Assembly (NCBI GenBank): GCA_032629725.1
Contig: JAFEVB010000019.1
Coordinates: forward strand, 186,001 to 250,000
Direction: 5' to 3'
Source: Gremmenia infestans
Taxonomy: Eukaryota > Ascomycota > Leotiomycetes > Helotiales > Hamatocanthoscyphaceae
Length of the DNA stretch: 64,000 bases
Numbering within the stretch: position 1 is the stretch's first letter; each line of letters starts with the position of its first letter. This document shows, piece after piece, positions 1-11,300 of this stretch. A model generated the notes under the pieces. The model was not told the DNA's origin and did not search any database. It saw only the letters and a list, made by a program, of their open reading frames with translations. The position numbers and the translations under genes were made by a program.

Positions 1-555
1 TGTGATGTTCATTCATACACCTAAATCACTCGTATACATTCATTCATCACTTCCCAATATACCAACAGCAACAAAAACATCAAGTGTCTCCAACACAAGT
101 AAGACGCGTTTGAAAGCTACTTTTAGAAGGCGTGAAATATCTCACGTTTTAGATGAAATGTAAGTTCCGTAGACAAAAAACCTATTCCTGTTAAGGTGTC
201 GCTTCGCTCGCTACAGTACCATGAACTAAAGGGAATAATAATAATGGAATGGGAACTAACTAACTAACAAGCGAGGAGGTGCGAAATGCAACAAAGTTCT
301 AGCTAGGACTAGAAATTTTGGTTTGTGGGTTTGCTTGATCTTTAGGACATGCACGTAATCACTCATTTCTTATTAGAAATGACAAGTTGGTATCTTTTCG
401 TGCGTTCTGCCCTTTCCAAAGTATTGCCTACTTTAGGTATTTGTTAAGTAGAAGTTATTACAGATCACCCAAACACAAAGGGGAATGTACTAGATACAGA
501 TATGTCGAATTTTTCCAAGCTCTTTCTATGTCTAGGATGGGTATCGATCAGATTA
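1..555. other. gene-free stretch downstream of PRP22
   Basis: No convincing coding region is visible. The stretch is AT-rich and lies beyond the stop codon of the minus-strand PRP22 gene, so its right part is probably PRP22 3' UTR. A TACAGTAC motif sits at 212-219 and is one of many copies in spacers of this window. The reading frame open from 387 to 704 runs antisense into PRP22 and has no recognisable similarity. Confidence 0.6.
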
Positions 556-3500
556 TTAGCCCCATGTTCCTCCTCCGCCACCTCTACCTTGCCTCTTTTG
601 TGAAGACAATCTCCAATCATCCTCAGCAGCAAATTTGTTATACAAAGGCTGAATCCTCTCTGCCTTCTTTCTCTTGCTCAACTTATCCGTTGGCGCCACC
701 TTGAAGAAACTAGGCGCAGCGTCTACCAGCCAACGTGGCTCAATCGCCGTGGTACAGTGCATGTACTCCTTACTTGTTAAGATAAGTTCGTGGTAAATGA
801 CCCACTCCGCTTGTTTGCCAAATAGCGCTGAGCTTGGATGCAAATAGACAGGCGTGCCTTCAATGAGTGTCTTGTAACCTTCTTGGGGGTCCTTCCTTGC
901 CGAATTCCGGAAGAAGCCAGAGCACAGAGCTTGGCGAACCTTCTGGGTATCTCTACCACAAGATACGACTGGGTGCTTGTACCGTCCCATGATCTGGAGG
1001 AGTTGGTCGCGAACATCCTTTGCTCGCCGCATCGAACGCTCTTGAATGAAGTTCTCGAAACACCACTGCTTGGCGAATTTATTTTGCTTCCAGCCGTTGT
1101 AGACATTAAGTAGCGTCAGGTGATCGCCGTGGGGATCGTGGAATTTCGCTTTCTTCTGATCTGCTTGCGTCTGTTTTTCTTTGGGTCGGTAGAAAGGAGG
1201 GGGCATGGACAACAATGCGACAATGCTGAGAATTTCGTCAGAGCATCTCAGGTCGACCGCTGCAATCATAACCTTCGCAAGGGACGGGTCCATAGGGAAG
1301 TCGGCCATCTTGCGGCCTAGTCGAGTCAACAAACCTTCGTCATCTAGTGCAGAAAGAGCGTAGAGTTCTTCGAGGGCAGTCAACATGGTATTTGTTGGAG
1401 GTGGATCCATAAAGTCGAAATGAAGCAAGTCATTGATACCCATAGCCTTGAGCATCAGAATCGTGTTGGACAAATTTTGCCGTTGAATTTCGGGAATCGA
1501 GGTAGGCAACATTTCAGACTGGAAGGCGGCTTCTGTATAGAGACGGAAGCACTTTCCTGGTCCAGTTCTCCCTGCGCGTCCAGCACGTTGCTTTGCTTGT
1601 GCCTGGGAGATAGGCGTCACAACGAGGGAGTCCATTCCCAATTTTGGATCGTACGCATTTTGCTTTACAAACCCAGGATCAATCACGTAATAGATATGAT
1701 CAATTGTGATTGAAGTTTCTGCAATATTGGTTGCAATGACAACCTTGCGGCTTCCAGGAGGCGCTGGGTCGAAGATCCTACTTTGCATTTCACTGGGGAG
1801 AGCAGAGTAGACCGGAAGGATGATGAGTTCTGGAACGCTTGGTCCGAGGGCTTTCATGCGCTCGAAGAGTATTTCACAACTCGTATCAATTTCTTCCTGT
1901 CCAGTCAAGAAGAGTAAAATGTCCCCGGGAGGCTCGGTCAGATGTATTTGCATGACCGTAACAAGAGCCGCATCCAAATAGTCCGATTCAGGCTCCTTGG
2001 AATACATGACCTCAACTGGGTATGTGCGTCCAGGAATCGAAAAGATAGGGCATTCGTTGAAATAGGCCGAGAACTTGTCAGCATCCAGCGTAGCAGACGT
2101 GACAATAATTTTCAAATCTGGACGGCGCTTCACTGTCTTCTTGAGCAAAGCAAAAAGAACATCTGTGGCTATCGTACGTTCGTGGGCTTCATCCAGCATG
2201 ATAACAGAGTATCTTTTAAGATCAGGATCTATCAAAATTTCTCGTTGTAACATGCCGTCAGTCATGTATTTGATCTTTGTCGCTGGTGATGTGCAATCCT
2301 CGAATCGAATTGTGTAGCCAACCTCCTGACCTAGTTGACATCCAACTTCCTCGGCCACACGCTTTGCCACTGACATAGCAGCTACACGACGAGGCTGGGT
2401 ACAGCCGATCATGCTATCGTTAGCAAACCCAGCTTCAGCTAAGTACTGTGTCAACTGGGTCGTCTTTCCTGAGCCAGTATCACCGACTACAATTAAGATT
2501 TGGTTTTGACGGATGGCGTCGATAACTCTTGACCGGAAACTGAACACTGGCAACGACTCTCGCTGCTGCTTAATCGTCATATCCGTTCGACGTCCAAGTG
2601 ATTGCTCCTTGTTCTGCGTGATTTTCTTCCATTCTGGAACAGCCTCATTGGACACGGCAGGTTTGGCGTTCCGTAGTTCGCTGGCAAATTTTCTATCATC
2701 AGTCGCTGCCATTGGGTCATTCCATTGTGCCGACAAGTCAACTTTTGAACTTTGTTCGGCAGCTTTGTCCTGGGCCTCCTGTTGCCTTAGCTCTCTACGA
2801 TCTTTTGCTAGAGTCGTTCCAGACATAGCAGCTCGGTTCATAGAACCATCAGGTGCCTTGACAACTCTGATAGGGGACAGTTCAAGGGACTGCTTAGTTT
2901 GACCTGCCAGGAAAGGGGGCTCCTCCTCCTTGAGTTCTATATCGACGTCTTCCTCAAGCTCCATCTCTCCCTCTCCATTTAGTGTAGCGTTGTAATCCTC
3001 GTCAAGATCCGGGTAATCTGACGCCTTCACAACTCCAGAGGCGATAAGTTGTCGAATCTCCCAGCGTTCTGGCGAAGTCATCCTCTTCTTCTGTCGTGAG
3101 CGAGTAGGCACGCTGTCTTCAAAGACAACGGTTGTATCATCTATCAGACCATATCCATTCTTAGCGCCTCCAAGTTGTTCCATGTTGGCACCAGATTGTA
3201 TCCTAGCTTGCGGAGCTAAATCTCTACCAGTCTCTTGGTCGACATCCTTCATGGAGAGCCCTATTCTCGTGCCTTCAATTTTTAAAATCTTGACCTTGAC
3301 TGGCTGGCCTCTGGAAACCAAATCTGAGGGGTGATTTACCCGCTGGCCCTCCACTAAGGCAGATACATGTACAAGTCCATCCACCTTGCCTTTAACGCCG
3401 TGTATATTAACAAATGCCCCGAAGTCCTTGACCCCTGTTACGTGACCCTCGTACACCTTGAAAAGAATAGGTTCGTCGTCAATTTCTGGAGTTGGAGGCC

Positions 3501-4170
3501 TTTTGAATTGATCATCATCGTCTCGTCTTCGGCGATGACTTTTGTGACCATTCCGCGAGCGCCCATTTTCGTCTTCCCCATGTCCATTTCTCCTTCGTCT
3601 CCTAGGTTCTTCCACGGAGCGCGACCGTGAGCGTGATCTGTATCTATCTTTCCGACTCCGTCCCCTATCATCTTCTTCTCCAGGACTTCTGCTTCGTTTG
3701 CGACTGGTTGTCGTAGGCTTCTCTGTTCTGGCCTTGCTTTCGAGGCCCTCGAGTAGGGCAAGAGTATCGTCGATCGCATCTGTTCCCTGATTCGCATTGT
3801 TGTTTGAGTAATCTCCCTCGTCTTGCCACGGAACCTCCTTGTCGGGCAGCGCAAGTCCTTTGAAGATCTTCGTCTTCTCTGCCACTTTTCGGGAACCATC
3901 CTCAGCGCTTTCTCCGTTCCTTGCTTTTCCTCCCTTAAACTTTGGATGCATAGTCAGAACCAGGCGATCTACACTCTCTATCAAACTTTGTGGAAAGTCC
4001 GCCCCCATTGCCTCCAGCTTCTTCTCAAACTCCTCCAAGTTTTTGCATTCTGCATGTTGTGCAATGATGAACTCGGCGAGGGTCTTGTCGCTGATCCCAA
4101 GATGGTTCTGGAGTTCCGAAGTCACTTTGGAGACCAAAGAGAGCAGTTCGAGGGATTCGAGGTCATCCAT
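556..4170 (-). CDS. PRP22: DEAH-box pre-mRNA splicing helicase PRP22 (DHX8 orthologue)
   Basis: An intronless 1204-aa frame. The family is an RNA-dependent ATPase that releases spliced mRNA from the spliceosome in the nucleus. Seen in order: an N-terminal helical segment; an Arg/Ser-rich stretch (about residues 155-215, many RSRS repeats); an S1 RNA-binding domain (about 238-312); an acidic linker (about 385-420); then the helicase core. Motif I is GDTGSGKTT (563-571), the DEAH box is at 660-663, SAT at 692-694, and motif VI QRAGRAGR at 861-868. The helicase-associated winged-helix, ratchet and OB regions fill the C-terminus, which ends in a Gly-rich tail. The S1 domain plus RS region separates PRP22 from PRP2, PRP16 and PRP43. 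The ATG at 4170 begins an N-terminus typical of fungal PRP22, and the length fits the family (about 1150-1240 aa). Confidence 0.97.
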   Translation of the reverse strand: MDDLESLELLSLVSKVTSELQNHLGISDKTLAEFIIAQHAECKNLEEFEKKLEAMGADFPQSLIESVDRLVLTMHPKFKGGKARNGESAEDGSRKVAEKTKIFKGLALPDKEVPWQDEGDYSNNNANQGTDAIDDTLALLEGLESKARTEKPTTTSRKRSRSPGEEDDRGRSRKDRYRSRSRSRSVEEPRRRRRNGHGEDENGRSRNGHKSHRRRRDDDDQFKRPPTPEIDDEPILFKVYEGHVTGVKDFGAFVNIHGVKGKVDGLVHVSALVEGQRVNHPSDLVSRGQPVKVKILKIEGTRIGLSMKDVDQETGRDLAPQARIQSGANMEQLGGAKNGYGLIDDTTVVFEDSVPTRSRQKKRMTSPERWEIRQLIASGVVKASDYPDLDEDYNATLNGEGEMELEEDVDIELKEEEPPFLAGQTKQSLELSPIRVVKAPDGSMNRAAMSGTTLAKDRRELRQQEAQDKAAEQSSKVDLSAQWNDPMAATDDRKFASELRNAKPAVSNEAVPEWKKITQNKEQSLGRRTDMTIKQQRESLPVFSFRSRVIDAIRQNQILIVVGDTGSGKTTQLTQYLAEAGFANDSMIGCTQPRRVAAMSVAKRVAEEVGCQLGQEVGYTIRFEDCTSPATKIKYMTDGMLQREILIDPDLKRYSVIMLDEAHERTIATDVLFALLKKTVKRRPDLKIIVTSATLDADKFSAYFNECPIFSIPGRTYPVEVMYSKEPESDYLDAALVTVMQIHLTEPPGDILLFLTGQEEIDTSCEILFERMKALGPSVPELIILPVYSALPSEMQSRIFDPAPPGSRKVVIATNIAETSITIDHIYYVIDPGFVKQNAYDPKLGMDSLVVTPISQAQAKQRAGRAGRTGPGKCFRLYTEAAFQSEMLPTSIPEIQRQNLSNTILMLKAMGINDLLHFDFMDPPPTNTMLTALEELYALSALDDEGLLTRLGRKMADFPMDPSLAKVMIAAVDLRCSDEILSIVALLSMPPPFYRPKEKQTQADQKKAKFHDPHGDHLTLLNVYNGWKQNKFAKQWCFENFIQERSMRRAKDVRDQLLQIMGRYKHPVVSCGRDTQKVRQALCSGFFRNSARKDPQEGYKTLIEGTPVYLHPSSALFGKQAEWVIYHELILTSKEYMHCTTAIEPRWLVDAAPSFFKVAPTDKLSKRKKAERIQPLYNKFAAEDDWRLSSQKRQGRGGGGGTWG

Positions 4171-4642
4171 GACTGCAGATGTCGCTGGAGGTGTGTCTTA
4201 CTACTTTTTGGTGGCACTTGATTAGGAAGTTTATCGAGGCGCGGCTATTTCAAGCGCTAGACGCCAAGTGTAATATATACCCGGCGCTTCTTTCTTTCAT
4301 TGAACTGGCAATTTAACCAATGAATATGAATTGTCCTTCTTAAAGTGAATATATATCAGTGAATATAGACCCGCACCATACCCTTTTCCGCCATGCGCCA
4401 AAGCAAGGCTGCACAAGTGTCACGAGGAATGTACAGTACGCCTAGTGGCGGAAGAGGGAAGAGTCGACGACATATAGCCACAGCCTTGTCTGAAATTCAC
4501 TTATGCTTACAAGAGGTCTTCTTGCTGGGTATTGTCTCTATCTTGATGTTTCCTTGATGTCTACATTGACGGCCAAATTTGCGCATACTCATAATTCGCG
4601 GCGTTGAGTTTGGTACCTTTACCATCTTGCACCATCTTCGCT
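4171..4642. promoter_or_regulatory. divergent spacer between PRP22 and the F-box-like gene
   Basis: This 472-bp spacer separates the ATG of PRP22 (minus) from the ATG of the next gene (plus), so it should hold both promoters. I see no coding potential. A TACAGTAC motif occurs at 4432-4439. No clear TATA box could be assigned. Confidence 0.5.
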
Positions 4643-5591
4643 ATGGTTGAGAAGTGTGATCCCCGACATGCTTTGTTCAATCTTTTGCAGAGCTTTCCAG
4701 GCGAGATCCAAAACCAGATATTTGAATACTGTATTCAAGATGCCATAGAATCGGCCAAGACTCGACGAGCTGATCATCTTCGTCTTCAAGCGATATCATA
4801 TCGATCATCAACATCCAAGGTACCAAGCTTGAACGTCTCTGTATTCCCTCGCTGGCATGGACCCGGTGTTATGCGTACCAACGGCATCGGACCTCTCCCA
4901 CTTCTATTTGCGAATAAACAGATCTATGGAGAGCTTTCATCACTCGTCTTCTCCCGGCTAGACAGCGTTTCCATAGGGGGTTATCTGGTTCAGCGCCAGG
5001 ATGAAGATCCCAACATCCGCTGGGCTGTGGGATACTCACTCTTGAATCGCCAACCAAGTATACTCAACTTCTCAAATAAAGTCAAAATACAGTTGCCCGG
5101 GGTAAGTTAATCAATATACGTCTGCTACTTTACGGATTTTTCCTCTGATATAAAACTTCTTGGGGTTCAATTCTCCTAATCATTGTGCCCTATCTATTGA
5201 ATATGAATTTTGGAAAAGGTAATACTGATTATTTGATCTTCTACAGCTCAGGAAAGATTTATCTCATGGGTATTGGGCTTCGCTTTTGCACCCAGCACCA
5301 AGCAAATATACCAGTGCTTACAACACATGGGCAGTCGTTCCTGGGTTAGAGATATTCCTGCGCAAATTCAAGCAACTATCGGTACTCGAAGTGGTATTAT
5401 CAATTGAGGAAGGGGAACCGCCAAATTTTGAGGGGCTGCTCGGTCTTTACGATTCGTACGGCAAGAAGATGACTGTTGAGTTTCTTTTGCCACACCCGCT
5501 GGATCGGTTACGGTCTGCGGATTGGGACGACAGGATGTCACTATGGAGCTTTGCTTGGGAGCAGTGCTTGCGGGAAAATGGGAAGATTTAA
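4643..5591 (+). CDS. F-box-like hypothetical protein
   Basis: Two exons, 4643-5101 and 5247-5591, joined in phase 0, give 267 aa. The donor is GTAAGT and the acceptor CTACAG; the intron is 145 nt. The N-terminus (FNLLQSFPGEIQNQIFEYC) resembles the start of the F-box-like fold seen in very many lineage-specific fungal proteins (LLxLPxEIRxxIYxY pattern), followed by a body with no catalytic signature I recognise. Such proteins are often poorly conserved, and a role as an SCF substrate adaptor is only an inference. The start at 4643 was chosen because it is the first ATG; a frame extending to 4604 begins with TTG. Confidence 0.75.
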
Positions 5592-5935
5592 TGAGTCAAC
5601 GTTGTAACGAATTATAATCGTCAGCATGGATTTTGCTTCGAACATGTATGAGTGTAATTCCTAACCCTAATGCATACATCAGGACGGAAACGGTGTGGTT
5701 ACTAAACAAAATGCAGTGAGGGCTAATGACGACTTCTTCCATCAATTACCAACACATGCTTCAGCCTCCGAACCGGGCGCTAGATCTCGCGATTCAAGAT
5801 CGAAGAGCATCGGGAGCAGTATATAGTGGCAGGATCAACATCAACTAGGTTACTCGAATGCTCAGCTATCTTCAAGCATCTGATTGATGTAATGGATGTC
5901 AATATTCTAAAGCTCTTATATACAAACACAACCAT
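5592..5935. other. convergent spacer with no gene seen
   Basis: This 344-bp interval lies between the stop codons of two converging genes (the F-box-like gene on plus, NDUFS4 on minus). It should carry both 3' UTRs. The short CCTAACCCTAA string near 5660 looks like a chance telomere-like sequence and is not repeated. Confidence 0.5.
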
Positions 5936-6691
5936 CTACTTCGTCCGAATGTGCTTCAATTTCTTGTCCGACCACAAGAAGTTGTTCGCATACAATTTTG
6001 GTGTGATCTTTCTAGAGTTTGGCTCCTGCACGAAGTACTCATAGCCCTGCTTTTCCGCAAACCTGATAGCATCTTCCTTGGTCTTAAAGGTGATGTTCGT
6101 TCCTTGCATGAAGTCTGCCGATGACTGCCAGCCCATCAAGGGATTCTCCCAACGGTGCCCTTTGGGTAATATATCCCAGTCCATTCGCCATTCGTGTCCA
6201 TGCCAGTCTCCTGATTGTGTCGCGGTCTTGGTGGGGCGGTAGATGCTAATTCAAGTTAGATGTTGCCCAGAAGTGTATATGGAGCTCAACCATACCGGAC
6301 GGTTCGGGCTTCAAGTTCAATTGGTGCTCCAGAGAGAACAGCTGCTGGTAGAACTTCGCCTTCCTCGCTGCCGTTCATAACTCGCTTTGGGACTGGGGAG
6401 AAAAGTCTAGGGATGTTAGCTAGATCCTATCGGCCTGCAGATGTATACTAACGATGAAGCTTGATCAACTTGCACCGAGTAATCCGGCTGGTTGTGTCTG
6501 GGTGCCTTCAATTGCTCCTCGGTGGTGACAGAAGATTCAGCTGTAGCTCCCGGGGCCTTGTCCGATGTTGTGAGGGTGGTTCCTAGAGCTGTGTGCGTGT
6601 CGAATCGTTGGGAGCCAGGGATAGCTCGTCGCAATGAAGGGGTTCCTGCTTTGAGCAGTCTGCCTCCAATTGATGGGCGTAACAACGACAT
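5936..6691 (-). CDS. NADH:ubiquinone oxidoreductase (complex I) NDUFS4-type subunit
   Basis: Three exons on the minus strand, 6691-6453, 6406-6296 and 6245-5936, give 219 aa. The protein is an accessory subunit of the matrix arm of respiratory complex I (fungal 21-kDa or NUYM-type subunit). The first about 40 residues are Arg/Ser-rich and fit a mitochondrial presequence. The conserved core then runs through VPKRVMNG, LSGAPIELEARTVRIYRP, GHEWRMDWD, GHRWENPLMGWQSSADFMQG and the C-terminal KKLKHIRTK, all hallmarks of the ETC complex I NDUFS4 family. Both introns are about 46-50 nt. The first acceptor must be TAG at 6407, because the nearby CAG would put the core out of frame. It is divergently paired with ATP synthase subunit f. 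Confidence 0.95.
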
Positions 6692-6962
6692 TGTGAATGA
6701 ATTTACCCCTCAATCACTTGGACCATGGCTTCAACTCGTTGATTTGGAGGACGTTGGGTCTGCTTACTAATATACGCTAGTGAACATTGAAGTCGGGTCG
6801 GAACCTCTTCAAGATCTGCTCAAACCTCATCGTTCGCAATTCTCCTCTCCACATATCGTCAAGACACTCACACCGAGGTACGAATGAATCTGGAGGCAGT
6901 GGGCTCTTGATATTTGAGGGTCCAGGGTTGCAATTGAGCTGACCAGGTTCACAGTCATCAAG
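6692..6962. promoter_or_regulatory. shared divergent promoter of NDUFS4 and ATP synthase subunit f
   Basis: Only 271 bp separate the two ATGs, and the flanking genes both encode inner-membrane oxidative phosphorylation subunits. The region has no coding potential of its own. I cannot identify a specific regulator site, so the inference of shared control rests on geometry and function alone. Confidence 0.55.
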
Positions 6963-7506
6963 ATGAGCTTCATTTCTCGCCGGGCGCTTTCCACCCTCAT
7001 TCCACCAAAGGTACATCTCTCCATTGCCTCAATATAGCTCTTGAATGGTTTAACTGACTCACTACTAGGTGGCTTCTCCTTCCGTAAGCTTACCCCCTCG
7101 AAAAAGCACTCAATTGAGCTTCCCGTGTCCCCCCGAGCGATTCCCATCCGAATGGACGAACTACGATCGAATTATGGGGGGTTTCAACTGACGATGGGAA
7201 ATAGGGACTTGGCGCCGCTCAAGATGCTGTCCGCATGCAACGTGTCGTGAGCTTCTACGAGAAGCTTCCCCGAGGCGCAGCTCCAGAGATCAAGCCCAAG
7301 GGACTTCTCGGCAGATACCAAGCTCGATACTTCGGAAAGAACGCCTCTGCAACACGTATGTCCTCAGCGCAGGCCATTCGAGTGTTCACTACTGATTCTT
7401 TCTGCTATTTTTAGCCATCATTCACGCCGTTGTAGTCCTCGTCGCACTCGGATACGCCCAGAACTACTATTTCCACTTGAGACACCACAAGAACAACGCT
7501 CACTAG
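6963..7506 (+). CDS. ATP17: mitochondrial F1Fo ATP synthase subunit f
   Basis: Four exons, 6963-7010, 7069-7083 (15 nt), 7205-7355 and 7415-7506, encode 101 aa. Subunit f is a small single-span protein of the Fo peripheral stalk base. The N-terminus (MSFISRRALSTLIPPK) is the typical presequence and start of fungal subunit f. The middle contains VVSFYEKLPRG and LLGRYQARYFGKN. The C-terminal membrane segment ends in YYFHLRHHKNNAH, a family signature. The 15-nt second exon encodes VASPS and is flanked by TAG/GTAAGC; without it the conserved N-terminus would not connect. Overall length matches the family (about 100 aa). It is divergent from NDUFS4. Confidence 0.93.
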
Positions 7507-8394
7507 ATGGATGGGATATGTTAGTGGAGGATGAGAGCTTGTGTTACTAGGTGTAAATAAGGATTAGAAGAATACCAGTGGTTGTCGGAAGGTGCTGAAG
7601 AATTTCTGCGTGATTAGTGACGATTCCGACCAGATACGTACCCATTCATTAGGGACGACTTTCAAAGTTGAATTTCCTTGAACTTACCATTACAGCGAGG
7701 CTTCCTCAAGCGTTGTAATATTGGAGACGTCTGTCTATGCTGAGAAGTGAAATGGTCACGCGCTTTGAAATGGAGCATCAGACGATAAAATCTGGAAGTT
7801 ACACTGCAACTCTCACTAATAATGATAGCTCGGAGCACTTGTAGCTATTCATATTCCAGTGCCGATCAAATGCTGCTGTCTTGGAGAGCTATTGACTCAC
7901 TTACGTCGCAGGAAAGGTGTCGATTCTCGCACATAGAACAATCAACTACCGATGGATGTTTGAAGGAACATCATTGTAAACGTGCATCTACTTTTCTATT
8001 TCAAATATCGTTGCCCCAAATGCCCATATTCACTTTTGATCATTCTCAAGACAAAGAAGAAAGCGATATTGAATATGTACAAAGATAACTTCTCAGCCTC
8101 GATTTCACTAGGTAGGTTCCGTGCAGGTCGCGCTAAGCTGAATTCATACTTGTCATACGGAGTTGACGAGCTTTTGAAGTACCTGAACATCCCCCAAATC
8201 CCGCCCTCTCCACGAAACGAAGGAGCTTCTCATCCATCTTCTTGTCGCCCTGATATTACTGCGACCTCATAATACTCCTTCCCCATCATCCTTCCATCCC
8301 GCCCAAGAGCGCCTCGGTCCAAGCTTGTCAGTCACCAGAAACGGGCCAACGCATGCGCAGCTCCAGGAACACACACAAACATCTCTGAAGACGT
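7507..8394. other. spacer with no gene seen
   Basis: This interval of about 890 bp holds the 3' UTR of the ATP synthase gene and the upstream region of the RGG-rich gene. Small open frames around 7822-8272 lack codon bias, recognisable motifs or good splice partners, so I do not call them. Confidence 0.5.
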
Positions 8395-8397
8395 ATG

Positions 8398-11300
8398 ATG
8401 GCAACTGAAGCCACTCCTGAAAACCTTGCGACGTCCTCTGCTATACCCGATCATGAGCTGGTGGGTCCTGATTCTCTGTTCAATGACATTTTGTGCCTGC
8501 TGACTTGCGCCCAGAATATAACTGAAACCTCGAGCCACGATGTCTCCTCTGAGCAGCCTCTCGTAAATGGGACTCCAATCACCAATACCGAGAAAGATGA
8601 GATTAAGCAAGATACAGAGCATGTCGAACCAAGCGTCAACTCGGCGGAGGTCAGTGTTAGTGGAGGATCGGATACTGAGGCTTCGAAAGCGGAAACCACG
8701 AAAGCCCAGACGGATGAGAAGGGCCATCTTCGAACTTCATCAACTGTAAAGAAGTTCGCATCCTTCAAACCAGTCTCGGTCAACAAAACTTTTCTTGCGG
8801 CCAAGGGTGCGACCACGACGCCACCGTCAAAATTAGGCGACAAAGGACCTGCAAGTTCTATCGTGGCTTCTGCCGGACCTTCTGCAAGCACTACACTTAG
8901 ACCTCGATTGGTGGCCAAGTCTGGAAGTGGTCTACGTGATTCTACTCCCCGGGCTTCTACAGCGGCGAATGGTAGCAAGCCTGGCGCGGCTCCGGATGCG
9001 AGCGCTGTTTGGAACAAGAACAGGCGTACGTTGCACATTCTCACATCATCTAGGGCCATAAACTAATATGTTACAGCGGCGCCACCACCTGAACCCAAGC
9101 GATTCACGGACGAGGAGCTCAAGCAGCGATATGGAATTCATCTAGCTACGAGGCTTCAAACGGACGAACCCGGAGGAAAAGAGAAGAACTGGGCTGACAT
9201 TGATGATGACGACGATGATTGGGCTCCAGAAACCATTGAATGGACTGATGGTACAAAGATCACTCTACCACAGGCCGATGAGGCACCGGTCCCAAGTCCG
9301 GAACCTCTTCCTGCACCAATCCCAATAACGAAGGATGTGAAACCCATCGAGATCCCGAAATCAAAATCGCCTGCTCCAGTACAACAGTCAGCCTCTCCTA
9401 CCGTAAAGTCCAGTGGATTCGGCTCTGGAAGAGCTGGCCTTGTTCTAAAAGGCGCTTCCGAGAAGCCTACATTGGTTGCAAAACCTCCAGGACCACCGAC
9501 ACCAGTCAAGTCGCCATGGGCTCCTCTACCCCCCGTAGAAAAGGTTACCCCGGCAGCAATTGAGACGCCCGAAAATCAACAGCCTCAACAGAGCCGCTTT
9601 GGTCAGCGAGATCCTCATGGATTCCAGGGGATGCCTCCTCCAGCAAAGGAAATTGCTGCGGATGACTTCAGCAGGTCTTGGAGAGATGGCAATTCAAACT
9701 CGAGCAGAGAGCTATACAACTCCCAGTCTGGCCGATATGAGCCAGTAAATGACAATCGACGAGGATCTGTTCGTAGCGATGCGCACTCTAGACAACCTGC
9801 GGTGCTGCAGAGGCCATCGCACGATAGTGGTGGTCCTGCAGAACCTTCAGCAGCGTTTCAGACACATCGTGCTACTGGACAAGACGGTGGTTACGGGCGT
9901 CGTAGAACTTCATCCAATGTTAGTGGAGGCAGTGGAAATTTTGGTCGGCGCATGAGCAGAGGGGGTCACGAGATGCCTCCACCACATGAGATGCTGAATG
10001 TCCGAAGGGGCTCGCTAGCTGCTGTAAGCGACGCGCCTTCCTCCCCGCGCAACTTCTCGCCTTCCGCTCAACCACCACCCCAACAACAAGGCCAACGCGG
10101 CTACCAAAACCAAACATGGCAAACTCGTGGCTCGCCCGTCGTTAGCCACACTTCTCCGCAATCTGTTCATAATCAGGTCGTTCCTTCTGCCTCGGCATCG
10201 GTCGACGGCCAAAGTGCGCCTACAAGTGCAATTCAATCCGAGGATCAGGTCTTCGAGGAGCAGAAGAAGCAGATGAAACAGAAGCGCGAGCTTGCTATCA
10301 AGAGACGCCAGGAAGAGGAGGCCAGGGAAGAGGCTGCGCGAAAAGAGCGTATCCGCATTAAACTCGAGGCCATGGGTCCTCCTCCAGACAACAAGAAGCA
10401 CAAGAAAGACACCCCAAAAGATGAGAAGGCAATGCCCACACAAATCCAGTCGCGCGGAGAGTCCAATTCACTTTCAACTGCGGTAAAAGCTGAGGTTGCT
10501 GAGGGCTCCACAGAGTCAACTGTGCATGTTCTAGGGTCCGTGCACGAGTCAGCTTCGACGACCAAGACTGCACTTGATTCCAAACCTTCCGAGAAACCTT
10601 CTGCAAATCATCGCCCCAACAGCATTGACCAAGGCGAGCAGGGTCTGTCTGCGCAATCTACCGCGACTGTCCAGCAGAATCCTCACCAGAACAGATCTTC
10701 GCAATCTTGGCAAAGCAACTCAGTCTCCAATTCTGAGAGGTACAATTGGGCCCCGCCACCAACGCAGCAATCGTCGAGCAACGTCTGGGGACCTCCACCA
10801 ACCAACAACAGGGCTCTCGGCAACGGTGCATTCAATCCAGAACTGGGTCGCTTGCCCGATATGCAATCTTCCTCTCGTCCTGGACCGATCGGGCCACCGA
10901 ATTCAGCCCGAGGCAATTACCAATTTGCACAAGGTCATGGAGGTGAATATAGTCGCTCCAGACCAGCACCTATTGGTCCACCTAACAGACTTCAAGATAG
11001 CTCTACCAAAGATAACGGTCGTCTAGCTCGGACATCACCATGGGCCAACGCTCCGGCTATAATCGAAGCAAGCGACAAAGCCTATCGCGAAAAGGCCGAA
11101 AAGGAAGCTGCAGTTAGGAAAGAGTTAGAAGAAAGAGGCGAAGCTCCGGAGATTAATCAACCGATCTACAAAGAGACATGGGTGGAGACAGTTATTGTGA
11201 ATGGCCATCGTGTTCTAACAGGAAATGTGCACAACACTGTCCTGGATCCATCAGCGCAAGCAGACTCCACATGGAGACAAAACCATGCAAGAGCCCCCGA

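Noticed and set aside
5655..5675. Telomere-like CCTAACCCTAA
   Set aside because: Only about two units, inside a spacer between ordinary genes; not an interstitial telomere array.
8451..9059. 202-aa minus-strand frame opposite the RGG-protein first exon
   Set aside because: Overlaps the exon of a model that continues coherently across a canonical intron; composition is that of a shadow frame.
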